A DNA stretch of 28,038 nucleotides from Peptoniphilus sp034090345 (GCF_034090345.1 NZ_JAXDSS010000054.1:1-28038); one strand, 5' to 3'; counted from the stretch's first letter, positions 13,673 through 22,231 are shown. The notes: generated by a model from the sequence alone, not told the origin. Numbers and translations are program-made.

Positions 13673-15315
13673 AGAAATTACAAGAGTATTTGATATTAGT
13701 GAAAAAATTAATTGTGCTTGTAAAACCATTAAAGGGAGTAATGGTACTTGCAATTTTGTTTGGAAGTTTAGGGCATATAATTGCAACAGCAATTCCATTT
13801 GTTGGAGGCTATGGAATTATAAAAGTAAAGGAAATGGAATTTGGAATAAAAAATTTGGTAATAATTTTATTTGCTTTTGCTATTTTAAGGTCTTTGTTGA
13901 GATATTTTGAACAACTATGTAATCATTATGTTGCATTTAAAGTTTTAGAAATTATAAGAGATAAAATTTTTAAAGCTCTTAGAAAATTAGCACCTGCAAA
14001 AATGGAAGGCATAGATAGCGGAGAAATGGTATCTATAATTACTTCTGATATAGAATTACTAGAAGTATTTTATGCACATACTATATCTCCGGTTTCAATA
14101 GCTTTTATTCACACTATATTTTATACAATAGTTTTATCGAAATTTAATATTATATATTCTTTAATATTATTAATTTTTCACATTATAATGGCTATATTAA
14201 TCCCGATAATAACATCTAATAGAGCTAGGAATATTGGTGATGTTCAGAGAAAAGCAGTAAGTGATTTGAATTCATCAATAATGGACACTTTTTATGGGAT
14301 AGGAGAATCAACTCAATATTTCACAGGTTCTAATAGAAGAGATGAGATGATATGGAAGACAAAAAAGTTAAATAGAGCTTCAAAAGAGTTGAGTAAAATA
14401 TATGGTGAGAATCTAGGTTTATCAAGCTCGGTTATTATGTTTGGGAATATTATTTTTATGGTTATAGCACTTTATTTATATAAAAATAAAGATGTTGATT
14501 TAGTAGGAATGGTAGTTCCGATGATAATATTTATGAGCTCATTTGGCCCTGTATCGGCACTATCCAATTTGGCAAATAATTTGCTTACCACTTTTGCCTG
14601 TGGTAAGAGAGTTATAAATTTGTTAGAAGAAAAGCCTATGGTCAAATTGAATAAACTGGGCAAAAATATAGAATTTAATGATTTGTCGGTTGAAGGTATA
14701 TCTTTTTCTTATAAAGATGAAAAAGTTTTTGATAACTTTAATTTAAAATTAAAAAAAGGTGATATATTAGGGCTTTCTGGTAAAAGCGGGTGTGGTAAAT
14801 CTACAATATTAAAGTTGATAATGAGATTTTATGACTCTAAATTTGGGAAGATACTAGAAAATGGAATAGACATAAAGGATATTAATACTGAAAATTTGAG
14901 GAAAAATCATACGTATATAACTCAAAGTACACATTTATTTAAAGGTACTATAGCTGATAATTTGAGAATAGCAAAGCAGGATGCGACTGAAGATGAAATT
15001 GTAGAAGCATGTAAAAAAGCTTCTGTACATGATTTTATAAAAGATTTACCAAATGGTTATGATACAGAAGTTGAAGTTTTAGGGAGTTCTCTTTCAACGG
15101 GAGAAAAACAGAGAATTTCTATAGCAAGAGGATTTTTACATGATGGAAAATTGATGTTGTTAGATGAACCGACTTCAAATATAGACAGTTTGAATGAAGG
15201 GATAATTTTAAAATCCCTTTGGAAAGAGACTAAGGATAAAGCAGTTATAATAGTAAGCCATAAATTGTCTACTCTTAGAATTGCGAATAGAATACAGAAA
15301 ATGGAAAGAGATTAA
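13669..15315 (+). CDS. CydC-like ABC exporter half-transporter
   Basis: A 548-aa partner of the preceding protein, four bases overlapping (ATGA), almost certainly forming a heterodimer. Six helices lie in residues 15-310; the opening KPLKGVMVLAILFGSLGHII is CydC-like. Walker A is GKSGCGKS (from 371), the Q-loop is intact (ITQSTHLF), Walker B is LMLLDE and the H-loop SHK. The signature is LSTGE rather than LSGGQ, so one of the two ATP sites is probably degenerate, as in many heterodimeric exporters. GGAGG lies just before the ATG, within the upstream gene. Confidence 0.85.
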   Translation: MKKLQEYLILVKKLIVLVKPLKGVMVLAILFGSLGHIIATAIPFVGGYGIIKVKEMEFGIKNLVIILFAFAILRSLLRYFEQLCNHYVAFKVLEIIRDKIFKALRKLAPAKMEGIDSGEMVSIITSDIELLEVFYAHTISPVSIAFIHTIFYTIVLSKFNIIYSLILLIFHIIMAILIPIITSNRARNIGDVQRKAVSDLNSSIMDTFYGIGESTQYFTGSNRRDEMIWKTKKLNRASKELSKIYGENLGLSSSVIMFGNIIFMVIALYLYKNKDVDLVGMVVPMIIFMSSFGPVSALSNLANNLLTTFACGKRVINLLEEKPMVKLNKLGKNIEFNDLSVEGISFSYKDEKVFDNFNLKLKKGDILGLSGKSGCGKSTILKLIMRFYDSKFGKILENGIDIKDINTENLRKNHTYITQSTHLFKGTIADNLRIAKQDATEDEIVEACKKASVHDFIKDLPNGYDTEVEVLGSSLSTGEKQRISIARGFLHDGKLMLLDEPTSNIDSLNEGIILKSLWKETKDKAVIIVSHKLSTLRIANRIQKMERD

Positions 15316-15330
15316 ATTTTAGAGGTTGAG

Positions 15331-16164
15331 ATGGGAAATTTAGAGATTACAAACATACAAAAATTATATCTTTTACATTTAAAAAATAATGAAAAAGAAA
15401 ATAACATTACTTCTGTAGCTAGAGCCTTTTCTTGTACTAAACCTAATTCAAAAAATATATTAGATAATATGATTAAAGAAGGTCTTTTATATAAAGAAGT
15501 AAACAAATACAAGCTTACAAAAATTGGAGAAAGTATTGCACAAGAATTAGATGAAAATAGATTTGCTATAGAATTGTTTTTAAATAGAGGACTTAAATTT
15601 TCTCTAGAAGAAAGTGAGAAAATTTCATATGCACTACTTGCAAGCTCATTAGATAGCTTTAATAAGAAGATAGTAGATAAAGCTAATATATTAAATGGGT
15701 TTAAGAAAAATGGTATTGTAGATTATAAAGATTTAATCAATGTATTTCAAAGTGGAGAGTATAGGGCTATGCTCTCCATACAAAAATATAAATTAGATGA
15801 AAGAGAATCTTTTAATCCTCTATCAATGGCTATGATGGGTTTTGAAGATGAAGCAACAATAATAGTGTCGCATGAATCATTTATTACGTTAAAACCTAAA
15901 GCAATAAAAAGACCTATACAAGGATATACCAAAACTGGGATCGCAACTGAACTATATTATACACTTAAAGGTGAAGAACATATAATTGAGTATAAAAACA
16001 AGAAATTTTACATACCAATCAATGTATTTAAAGAATGGCATTTAATGGGAGGACATATTTTAAAGTCATCTATAAATTTAAATTTAAATTCAAAAATAGG
16101 AATTAGCAAAATTCATAAAGAAAAAGCTAATTTTATAATAATAATTGATCTATTAAATTTATAA
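15331..16164 (+). CDS. DtxR-like winged-helix protein with unrecognised C-terminal domain
   Basis: A 277-aa protein. Residues 5-65 form a winged helix like the iron-dependent repressor N-terminus (YLLHLKNN, then SVARAFSCTKPNSKNILDNM, then EGLLYKE and YKLTKIGESIAQ), and 66-105 resemble the DtxR/MntR dimerisation helices. By hand alignment the usual metal ligands are mostly absent: the His of H-x3-E appears to be R77 (E81 remains), and the later E-x2-EH motif is not found. Residues about 140-277 are a beta-rich domain I do not recognise, with several His residues. AGAGGTTGAG precedes ATG 15331, 15 bases after the ABC genes, so it is part of that operon and may regulate it. No membrane segment is visible. 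Confidence 0.7.
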   Translation: MGNLEITNIQKLYLLHLKNNEKENNITSVARAFSCTKPNSKNILDNMIKEGLLYKEVNKYKLTKIGESIAQELDENRFAIELFLNRGLKFSLEESEKISYALLASSLDSFNKKIVDKANILNGFKKNGIVDYKDLINVFQSGEYRAMLSIQKYKLDERESFNPLSMAMMGFEDEATIIVSHESFITLKPKAIKRPIQGYTKTGIATELYYTLKGEEHIIEYKNKKFYIPINVFKEWHLMGGHILKSSINLNLNSKIGISKIHKEKANFIIIIDLLNL

Positions 16165-16284
16165 TTAAATTAATATAGCTTAAGTTAACTCTTATTAACA
16201 GAGAAATAATGGGAATTTTAAATTAAAAATAACTATAATTTAGACTTTTTAAAAATTAGATTAAAAATAAGAGCATAGAAATTT

Positions 16285-16317
16285 AAAGAAAGTTAATGTG
16301 AGTTAACTTTCTTTTTT
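16285..16317 (+). terminator. Intrinsic terminator of the CydDC-like operon
   Basis: AAAGAAAGTTAA (16285-16296) pairs perfectly with TTAACTTTCTTT (16303-16314) around a 6-base loop, followed by Ts to 16317. Confidence 0.88.
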
Positions 16318-16356
16318 GTGGCAAAGTATTTAAAAGTTTGAGTAGAAAGTTTATCC

Positions 16357-16387
16357 TTTAAAAGTAAATGAATGATATTTATTATCA
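16357..16387 (+). promoter_or_regulatory. Fur-controlled promoter of the heme-uptake operon
   Basis: TTTAAA (16357-16362) and TATTAT (16380-16385) are spaced 17 bases. The -10 is embedded in TGATATTTATTATCA (16373-16387), which matches 13 of 14 positions of the 7-1-7 Fur box. This is the classic layout for iron repression and agrees with the heme-uptake genes that follow. Confidence 0.8.
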
Positions 16388-16427
16388 AAAGGGTAGATGG
16401 AATCAAAATTAAATATGGGAGGGATAT

Positions 16428-17834
16428 ATGATTAAAAAAAATGTATGTTTTTTAATTTCTTTTATATTTATAATTGTTAATTTAAATTTCATACAAGCTA
16501 AAAATTTATCAGAAGAATGTGATAATAAAATTGAATTTCGATCAGAGTTAAATGAAAAAAGTGGTGAAAAAGAATTTATAAACTTAGAAAATGGAATTTA
16601 TAAAGTACCTATTAAATTAATGCATGCAATTGAAGATAAATTATCTATGGGAAATGTAGCATTAAATCAGACTGGAGAGTTATTGGTTGAAAACGGTCAA
16701 GCTTATTTATTCATTAGTGTGAATAAAATACAGATACAAAATATTACGGCAGGACTTGTTAATTTATATTATTTGGACGAAAAAAATTATATATCTGCTG
16801 AGGCAAATGACTATTCTATTCAAGTTGATGAAAGTTTAGAAAGACGACCGAGCGTATTTAAGATTCCGATAAAAAAATATTCTAATGATTTAGAGGTACT
16901 TGTAGATCCTAAAGTTGAACCGATGGGAGATAAACCGATAAAAGCTAGACTAAATGTAGATTTAGATAAAATTAAAAAGATAGATTTAAAAGAGTCTGAA
17001 ATCATAGAAAAATTTAACACGGGCATTAAAAAGCCAGTGTTTAATAGTGATCTAGCTGCGAAAAAGATAGATAAATCATTTATTTTAGAATTTAGAGAAA
17101 ATACATTTGATGAAGACTTTAATTTTTATGCAAATAAACTGACTTCATATAGGGCAGAAGAAATAAATAAACTTTTTAACCCTTTAGATATAGTTGAAAT
17201 TTATAAATTAGAAACATTAGGGGATTTAGAGGAAATACCTTATGGGAGAGAAGATATTCAAAGTTTGAGAAAAAATATCTTACCTAAAGGTATTGTGAAT
17301 ATCGGGATACCTGTAAAGAGTATAAAACCAGAAGATAATCCTAATATTTATCAAATTAAAGACGGTACTAAAGTAAATTTAAATTACTCAATAAAAGATG
17401 GATGTTTTTTTATAGAAAGTGATAGTTTAGGTGAATTTGTAGTAGTTAAAGAAGAGAAAATAGATAATTCGAATAAAAGTAAAATTGGTGACTTTAAAAA
17501 AAATGAAACAAAGAAAAAATCTAGTAAAAGTATGCCAATAAAAAAAATTAAAAAGAGAAGTGAATTTAAAAATGAAAATAGTAGCTCAAAAAAAATTCCG
17601 ATTAATACTTCTTCAAAAATAAATAATGTACAAGAAAAAGTTTCAAGCATAGATAAAGTAGCATTTAGAAATATAAATAACCAAGAGACAAGAGAAAACG
17701 GATTAGTTATATTTTTAATAGCAGTTTTAGTAATTTTTATAAATGTCATTTCAATAATTATTTTAAGCAGGAATTACAAAATAATACTTGAAGAATTTCA
17801 AGAAAATAACAGATTAAGAGCGAGGAAGAAATAA
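16428..17834 (+). CDS. Membrane-anchored NEAT heme-binding protein
   Basis: A 468-aa surface protein. The signal peptide spans residues 1-24. A NEAT domain runs from about 56 (GIYKVPIKLMHA) to 180; M74 in KLSMGN and M166 in VEPMGD occupy places comparable to the two heme-ligating Met residues of streptococcal Shp, and H66 is nearby. No canonical YxxxY heme motif is seen. A beta-rich domain (about 210-345) follows, then a Lys/Ser-rich linker, a single transmembrane helix (about 424-446) and a basic tail. There is no LPXTG, so it is membrane-anchored. It is first in the Fur-controlled operon and probably takes heme from host proteins and hands it to the next protein. Confidence 0.85.
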   Translation: MIKKNVCFLISFIFIIVNLNFIQAKNLSEECDNKIEFRSELNEKSGEKEFINLENGIYKVPIKLMHAIEDKLSMGNVALNQTGELLVENGQAYLFISVNKIQIQNITAGLVNLYYLDEKNYISAEANDYSIQVDESLERRPSVFKIPIKKYSNDLEVLVDPKVEPMGDKPIKARLNVDLDKIKKIDLKESEIIEKFNTGIKKPVFNSDLAAKKIDKSFILEFRENTFDEDFNFYANKLTSYRAEEINKLFNPLDIVEIYKLETLGDLEEIPYGREDIQSLRKNILPKGIVNIGIPVKSIKPEDNPNIYQIKDGTKVNLNYSIKDGCFFIESDSLGEFVVVKEEKIDNSNKSKIGDFKKNETKKKSSKSMPIKKIKKRSEFKNENSSSKKIPINTSSKINNVQEKVSSIDKVAFRNINNQETRENGLVIFLIAVLVIFINVISIIILSRNYKIILEEFQENNRLRARKK

Positions 17835-17835
17835 G

Positions 17836-18741
17836 ATGAAAAGAATTTTTATATGTTTGTTAGTTGTTTTTTCAGTGACTTTTAATTCAAAAATTTTTGC
17901 TTACGGAAGTGAAGTTGGAAGAGCTACGCCTTATTATTCGCATCCGATTACAGGGATTATAGAGGATGCTGGAAATAATCCGGAGATTGGTCAGGGAATG
18001 ACTGAAAATGTGTTACATAAACAAGCTTTTTTAGAAGAAGTTGATGGAGCATATTATTTGACTGTTAGATTTAATTTGGCATCTAATATAAAAAATGAAA
18101 CTTTTGCAGTTCAAGTTAAAGGAGATTCTGATTTTTATTCAACTCAAGCTGAAATAGTTCAAACTAATGGAGATACAAGAGACTATAGATTTGAAATTCC
18201 TTCAAAAAATGTGATTATAAGGTCTAGTTTTTTTGTTGAACCGATGGGAAGGGATATAATTTTTTATTTTGATGTAGATAATTTTGTTGAAGGTAATACA
18301 GATTTTATAACAATGGATGAAGATAATCTTTTAGAGGAAGAGAGTTTGAATAATGAAATTCATGGAAAGAGTGAAATAGAAAAGTTAAAACTTGGACCAA
18401 CAGTGAATTTTGAGAGAAATTCAAACTCAATTGGAGAAAAAATAGAAACTAAATCTGTAAATTCTAATTTATCATCTGAAGAACTTGGTTATAGTCACGG
18501 ACTGTTGATGAAAGATTCTCCAGAATTAAAAAAATTACTTGGAGAAGATGGTGATTTAAGAGAAAAAAAAGACTTAGATAAAAGACCATTGGGTTTTATT
18601 ACAAAAGCATTTATAGGAATGATTTTAGGGGTAGTTTCGTTGATTACAGTTTTCTTAGCATTTGCAGCAGTAGCATCTATTTTATATTTAAAAAGATTGA
18701 GGTTAGAAAACTATAGAATGGTGGAAGAAGATGAAGACTAA
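17836..18741 (+). CDS. shp: Shp-type heme-binding surface protein
   Basis: A 301-aa protein. Signal peptide 1-22 is followed by a heme-binding Shp domain: YSHPITGIIEDAG, then IGQGM with M55, then VEPMGRDIIFYF with M137. In Streptococcus pyogenes Shp the heme iron is held by two Met residues in the same two motifs, so bis-Met ligation is expected. An acidic linker, one transmembrane helix (about 256-285) and a short cytoplasmic tail complete it. In streptococci Shp passes heme directly to HtsA, which is the next gene here. It starts two bases after the previous stop and overlaps the next gene by 11 bases. Confidence 0.88.
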   Translation: MKRIFICLLVVFSVTFNSKIFAYGSEVGRATPYYSHPITGIIEDAGNNPEIGQGMTENVLHKQAFLEEVDGAYYLTVRFNLASNIKNETFAVQVKGDSDFYSTQAEIVQTNGDTRDYRFEIPSKNVIIRSSFFVEPMGRDIIFYFDVDNFVEGNTDFITMDEDNLLEEESLNNEIHGKSEIEKLKLGPTVNFERNSNSIGEKIETKSVNSNLSSEELGYSHGLLMKDSPELKKLLGEDGDLREKKDLDKRPLGFITKAFIGMILGVVSLITVFLAFAAVASILYLKRLRLENYRMVEEDED

Positions 18742-19612
18742 AATTTTTACTATACTTTTAAGTATTTTTCTATTATTAGGATGTGTTGACCAAAAAAGAG
18801 AAAATAGAAATTTAGATAATCCAACTTCGTTGGAAAAACCAAGAGTTATTGTAACTTCACTGGCTACAGCATATATAATGGATAAACTTGAAGTAGAGCT
18901 TATAGCCGTTCCGGATAGCAAAGTTGATAAATGTCCAAAGAGATATGAAAATCTGCCAAAGATAGGTGTTGCAATGACACCTGATATGGAAAAGATAAAG
19001 TCGATGCAACCAGATTATATTTTTAGCCCTGTGAGTTTGATTTCTGATTTGTTGCCTAAATATGAAGCTGCTAATTTAAATTATGGATTTTTAAATTTAA
19101 ATAATTTAGACGGCATGTATAAAAGTATAGCAGATATAGGCGATTTGTTGGGAAGAAAAGAACAGGCATCTAAATTAATAGCTGAATATAAAAATAATTT
19201 AGATTACTTTAATAAGAAATATAATAAAGAAAAATCTCCAAAGGTTTTAATTTTGATGGGATTGCCGGGCTCTTATGTTGTAGCTACAGAGAACTCTTAC
19301 GTTGGCAGCCTTGTGAAGTTAGCTGGTGGAGAAAATGTATATTCGGGATCTAATAAACAATTTTTGACAATAAATACAGAAGATATGCTAAGTAAAGAGC
19401 CTGATATTATTTTAAGAACATCTCATGCAATGCCTGATCAGGTTATGGAAATGTTTAAAAAAGATTTTGAAACAAATGATATATGGAAACATTTTGGAGC
19501 TGTGAAAAATGAAAAAGTTTACGATTTAGATCATTCTAAATTTGGAATGAGTGCAAAATTTAATTATCCTGAGGCTTTAGATGATTTAGGAGAGATATTC
19601 TATGAAAAATAA
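18731..19612 (+). CDS. Heme ABC transporter substrate-binding lipoprotein (HtsA/IsdE type)
   Basis: A 293-aa cluster A-III binding protein. The lipobox LLLGC places the lipidated Cys at 18. The heme-ligand motifs of IsdE/HtsA are conserved: M82 in GVAMTPD and H232 in LRTSHAMPD, about the same spacing as Met78/His229 in S. aureus IsdE. It would receive heme from the Shp protein and deliver it to the permease. GGAAGAAG within the end of the previous gene precedes the ATG; 11-base overlaps at both ends suggest translational coupling. Confidence 0.92.
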   Translation: MKTKIFTILLSIFLLLGCVDQKRENRNLDNPTSLEKPRVIVTSLATAYIMDKLEVELIAVPDSKVDKCPKRYENLPKIGVAMTPDMEKIKSMQPDYIFSPVSLISDLLPKYEAANLNYGFLNLNNLDGMYKSIADIGDLLGRKEQASKLIAEYKNNLDYFNKKYNKEKSPKVLILMGLPGSYVVATENSYVGSLVKLAGGENVYSGSNKQFLTINTEDMLSKEPDIILRTSHAMPDQVMEMFKKDFETNDIWKHFGAVKNEKVYDLDHSKFGMSAKFNYPEALDDLGEIFYEK

Positions 19613-20594
19613 TGTTGGTAAACTTTTTAAGTATTTAATCTTAATCTTTGGGTTAGTGTTATTAGTTATTTATTCGTGTAAAACAGGTAGTATAGATTTA
19701 AGTTTTACACAAATTGCGAAAGGATTATTTGTTGAATTTGATCCTGATGTTGCTGCAGTTTATGATTTGAGATTTCCAAGGATTATAATAGCCATTATAG
19801 CTGGAGCATCTCTTTCAGTATCTGGAGTTTTATTGCAAGCGGTTATGCAAAATCCACTTACTGATCCGGGGATAATAGGAATTTCCGCAGCAGCTTCCTT
19901 GGCCTCTAAAATAGTTATATTAATTACACCAACATTATTTTTTATAGCTCCTATATTTTCAATTATGGGAGGGATATTAGCGTACTTAATTCTATATAGC
20001 TTAGCATGGGACAGAGGAACAAATCCAATCAGATTAATACTTGTTGGGGTAGCTTTGAGTATGACATTTTCGGGGATATCTCAAGCGATTAGTGCAATTT
20101 CAGGCGGGAATTTAAATACAGTTCAAGCGATAGTAGAAGGTAATGTAGCTCAAAAGACTTGGCAAGACGTAAAAATTATGGAAATATATGGTGGAATTGG
20201 ACTAGTAGCATCAATGTTTTTGGGTAGAAGTTGTGATTTATTATGCTTAGAAGATAAGACGGCGAAAGCTATAGGAGTAAATGTAAATAGAGATAGATTT
20301 ATTGTTTCTATAATAGCTGTTGCGTTAGCATCTGTTGCAACGGCTATAGTGGGAGTGATAGGATTTTTAGGTCTATTAGTAGCTCACATAGCAAGAATAA
20401 TAGTTGGTAGCAACCATAGATATCTCATATCTTTTTCAGCTTTGCTAGGTGGATTGATTTTACTTGGAGCAGATACCCTGGGAAGAATTATAGCTTACCC
20501 ATATGAAATATCTCCGTCTATAATTATGACTACAATATGTGGACCATTTTTTATAGTTCTATTAAAAGTAAGAGGTAAAAAATATGGAAATTAA
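19602..20594 (+). CDS. Heme ABC transporter permease (FecCD family)
   Basis: A 330-aa polytopic permease with about nine or ten helices. FecCD hallmarks are LRFPRIIIAIIAGASLSVSG, QNPLTDPGIIGI, and the coupling-helix region GFLGLLVAHIARIIVG followed by GADTLGRII. It forms the homodimeric channel for heme import with the following ATPase. It overlaps its neighbours by 11 bases on each side. Confidence 0.92.
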   Translation: MKNNVGKLFKYLILIFGLVLLVIYSCKTGSIDLSFTQIAKGLFVEFDPDVAAVYDLRFPRIIIAIIAGASLSVSGVLLQAVMQNPLTDPGIIGISAAASLASKIVILITPTLFFIAPIFSIMGGILAYLILYSLAWDRGTNPIRLILVGVALSMTFSGISQAISAISGGNLNTVQAIVEGNVAQKTWQDVKIMEIYGGIGLVASMFLGRSCDLLCLEDKTAKAIGVNVNRDRFIVSIIAVALASVATAIVGVIGFLGLLVAHIARIIVGSNHRYLISFSALLGGLILLGADTLGRIIAYPYEISPSIIMTTICGPFFIVLLKVRGKKYGN

Positions 20595-21345
20595 AAAATT
20601 AAATTTTTACTATGGAAGTAAACACGTGATAAAAGATTTATCTTTAACTTTTGATAATGGTAAAATAACTACTTTGCTTGGAAGTAATGGGTGTGGAAAA
20701 AGTACACTTTTTAAACTATGTACTAAAGAACTCCCGATAAGACACGGAATTATTAAACTCGATGACAAAAATATAGATGATATAAATCGAAAGGATTTTG
20801 CAAAAAAGGTTGCTATAGTACATCAACAGAATAAGTTTGTGGGAGATATAGATGTTGAAAGTTTGGTTAGTTATGGTAGAAATCCATATCTATCATTTAT
20901 GGAAGGACTTGATGAAAAAGATAATTATGAAATAGAAACTGCAATAAGATTATGTGGATTAGAAGATATTAGAAAAAAGTTTATTAGTCAATTATCTGGA
21001 GGGCAATTGCAAAGAGTTTGGATAGCAATGTCAATTGCACAAAAGACAGAGATATTATTTTTGGACGAACCTACAACATATCTAGACATAAAATATCAAA
21101 TTGAAATTTTAGAATTGGTAAAAAAATTAAATAAAGAATTATCAACAACCATAATAATGGTACTTCACGATATAAATCAAGCGCTACAGTATTCAGATGA
21201 AGTGGTTGGAATGTATAATGGTAAAGTCGAATTCAAAGGAGATCCTAAAGTTGAATTGACAGAAGAATCTATAAGTAGGATTTATGATACAAAATTGAGT
21301 ATAGAAAAATTTAAGAATAGGTTAATAGTATTGCCAAAATTTTAA
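20584..21345 (+). CDS. Heme ABC transporter ATPase (FepC/HtsC type)
   Basis: A 253-aa importer ATPase. Walker A is GSNGCGKS (33-40), the Q-loop lies in AIVHQQNKF, the signature is LSGGQLQR, Walker B is ILFLDEP and the H-loop VLHD. Its size and sequence fit the iron-chelate/heme class. It overlaps the permease gene by 11 bases and completes the binding protein-permease-ATPase set. Confidence 0.92.
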   Translation: MEIKKLNFYYGSKHVIKDLSLTFDNGKITTLLGSNGCGKSTLFKLCTKELPIRHGIIKLDDKNIDDINRKDFAKKVAIVHQQNKFVGDIDVESLVSYGRNPYLSFMEGLDEKDNYEIETAIRLCGLEDIRKKFISQLSGGQLQRVWIAMSIAQKTEILFLDEPTTYLDIKYQIEILELVKKLNKELSTTIIMVLHDINQALQYSDEVVGMYNGKVEFKGDPKVELTEESISRIYDTKLSIEKFKNRLIVLPKF

Positions 21346-21364
21346 AATAGAAAAGGAGTAAATT

Positions 21365-21724
21365 TTGAAGACATTATATATATTATTAGGTTTTATATTG
21401 CTGGGATTAGGTATTTTCGGGATATATATACCGATACTTCCAACTACACCATTTTTATTATTGGCAACAGCTTGCTTTGCAAATGGTTCAGAAAAATTTA
21501 ATTGTTGGTTTTTGCAAACAGAAATTTATAAAAATAATATAGAACCTTTAAAAAAGAAAGAAGGTATGACTATTAAAAAGAAGTTGAAAATAATGGGCAT
21601 GATAACTTTATTTTTAGGAATTTCTTTTTTAGTAATGAGCAATATTCATGGAAGAATATGCTTAGTAGTTGTATTTTTGGCACATTGTTATTATTTCTTT
21701 ATAAAAGTCAAGACTATAGAATGA
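21365..21724 (+). CDS. DUF454 (YbaN-like) small membrane protein
   Basis: A 119-aa inner-membrane protein. The opening LGLGIFGIYIPILPTTPFLLLATACFANGSEKF is the DUF454 signature, followed by a basic segment and two further helices. The function of the family is unknown. The start is TTG 21365, with AAAAGGAG at 21351-21358; it lies 19 bases after the ATPase and before the operon terminator, so it is co-expressed with heme uptake and may assist it. Confidence 0.85.
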   Translation: MKTLYILLGFILLGLGIFGIYIPILPTTPFLLLATACFANGSEKFNCWFLQTEIYKNNIEPLKKKEGMTIKKKLKIMGMITLFLGISFLVMSNIHGRICLVVVFLAHCYYFFIKVKTIE

Positions 21725-21728
21725 GAAG

Positions 21729-21754
21729 TAGAAGTTGCGAAACTTCTATTTTTT
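21729..21754 (+). terminator. Intrinsic terminator of the heme operon
   Basis: TAGAAGTT (21729-21736) pairs with AACTTCTA (21741-21748) around GCGA, followed by six Ts. Between here and 21955 the sequence is AT-rich with no feature I can support. Confidence 0.87.
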
Positions 21755-21954
21755 GTTTTAAGATTATAAAAATTAAAATATTGTTGCTAAATTGTATTTA
21801 ATTTGTAATAAAAAATAAATTGCTCTGTGGTATCATTATCTAATGAAAGTATAAATTAATTTTACTGTATATTATGAAATAAAATATATGTATTTAATGG
21901 TATTAATAAAAATAGATTAAATTAGTTTACATATTGTAATTTGGTGGTGTAGAC

Positions 21955-22212
21955 ATGAATAATTTAGAAAATTTAAGAAGAGAAATAGATGAAGTTGATA
22001 AAAAAATAGTAGAGCTTTTTGAAGAGAGAATAAATATTGCAGTTAAGATAGGGGAGTGGAAAAAATCTAATAAGATAGAAATTTTTGACTCTAAAAGAGA
22101 AGAAAAAGTAATAGAAAAAGCTATAGAAGCATTGGTAAATAAAGAGTATAAAGAAAAAATCAGCGAGCTATTTCATAAGCTCATGGATATAAGCAAGGAT
22201 ATACAAAAGTAG
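21955..22212 (+). CDS. Chorismate mutase, AroQ type
   Basis: An 85-aa monofunctional type II chorismate mutase, converting chorismate to prephenate for Phe/Tyr synthesis. The pattern LRREIDEVDKKIVELFEERI, then VKIGEWKKSN, then SKREEKVIEKA matches the three-helix AroQ fold with its Arg and Lys active-site residues. GGTGGTG precedes the ATG. The next gene starts 20 bases later, although it is unrelated in function. No other aromatic amino acid gene is nearby. Confidence 0.87.
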   Translation: MNNLENLRREIDEVDKKIVELFEERINIAVKIGEWKKSNKIEIFDSKREEKVIEKAIEALVNKEYKEKISELFHKLMDISKDIQK

Positions 22213-22231
22213 TTATAGGTGAAGAAAATAG

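Noticed and set aside
21825..21850. Third Fur-like site (GTATCATTATC) before the chorismate mutase gene
   Set aside because: Only half of the dyad matches and there is no recognisable promoter or iron-related gene.
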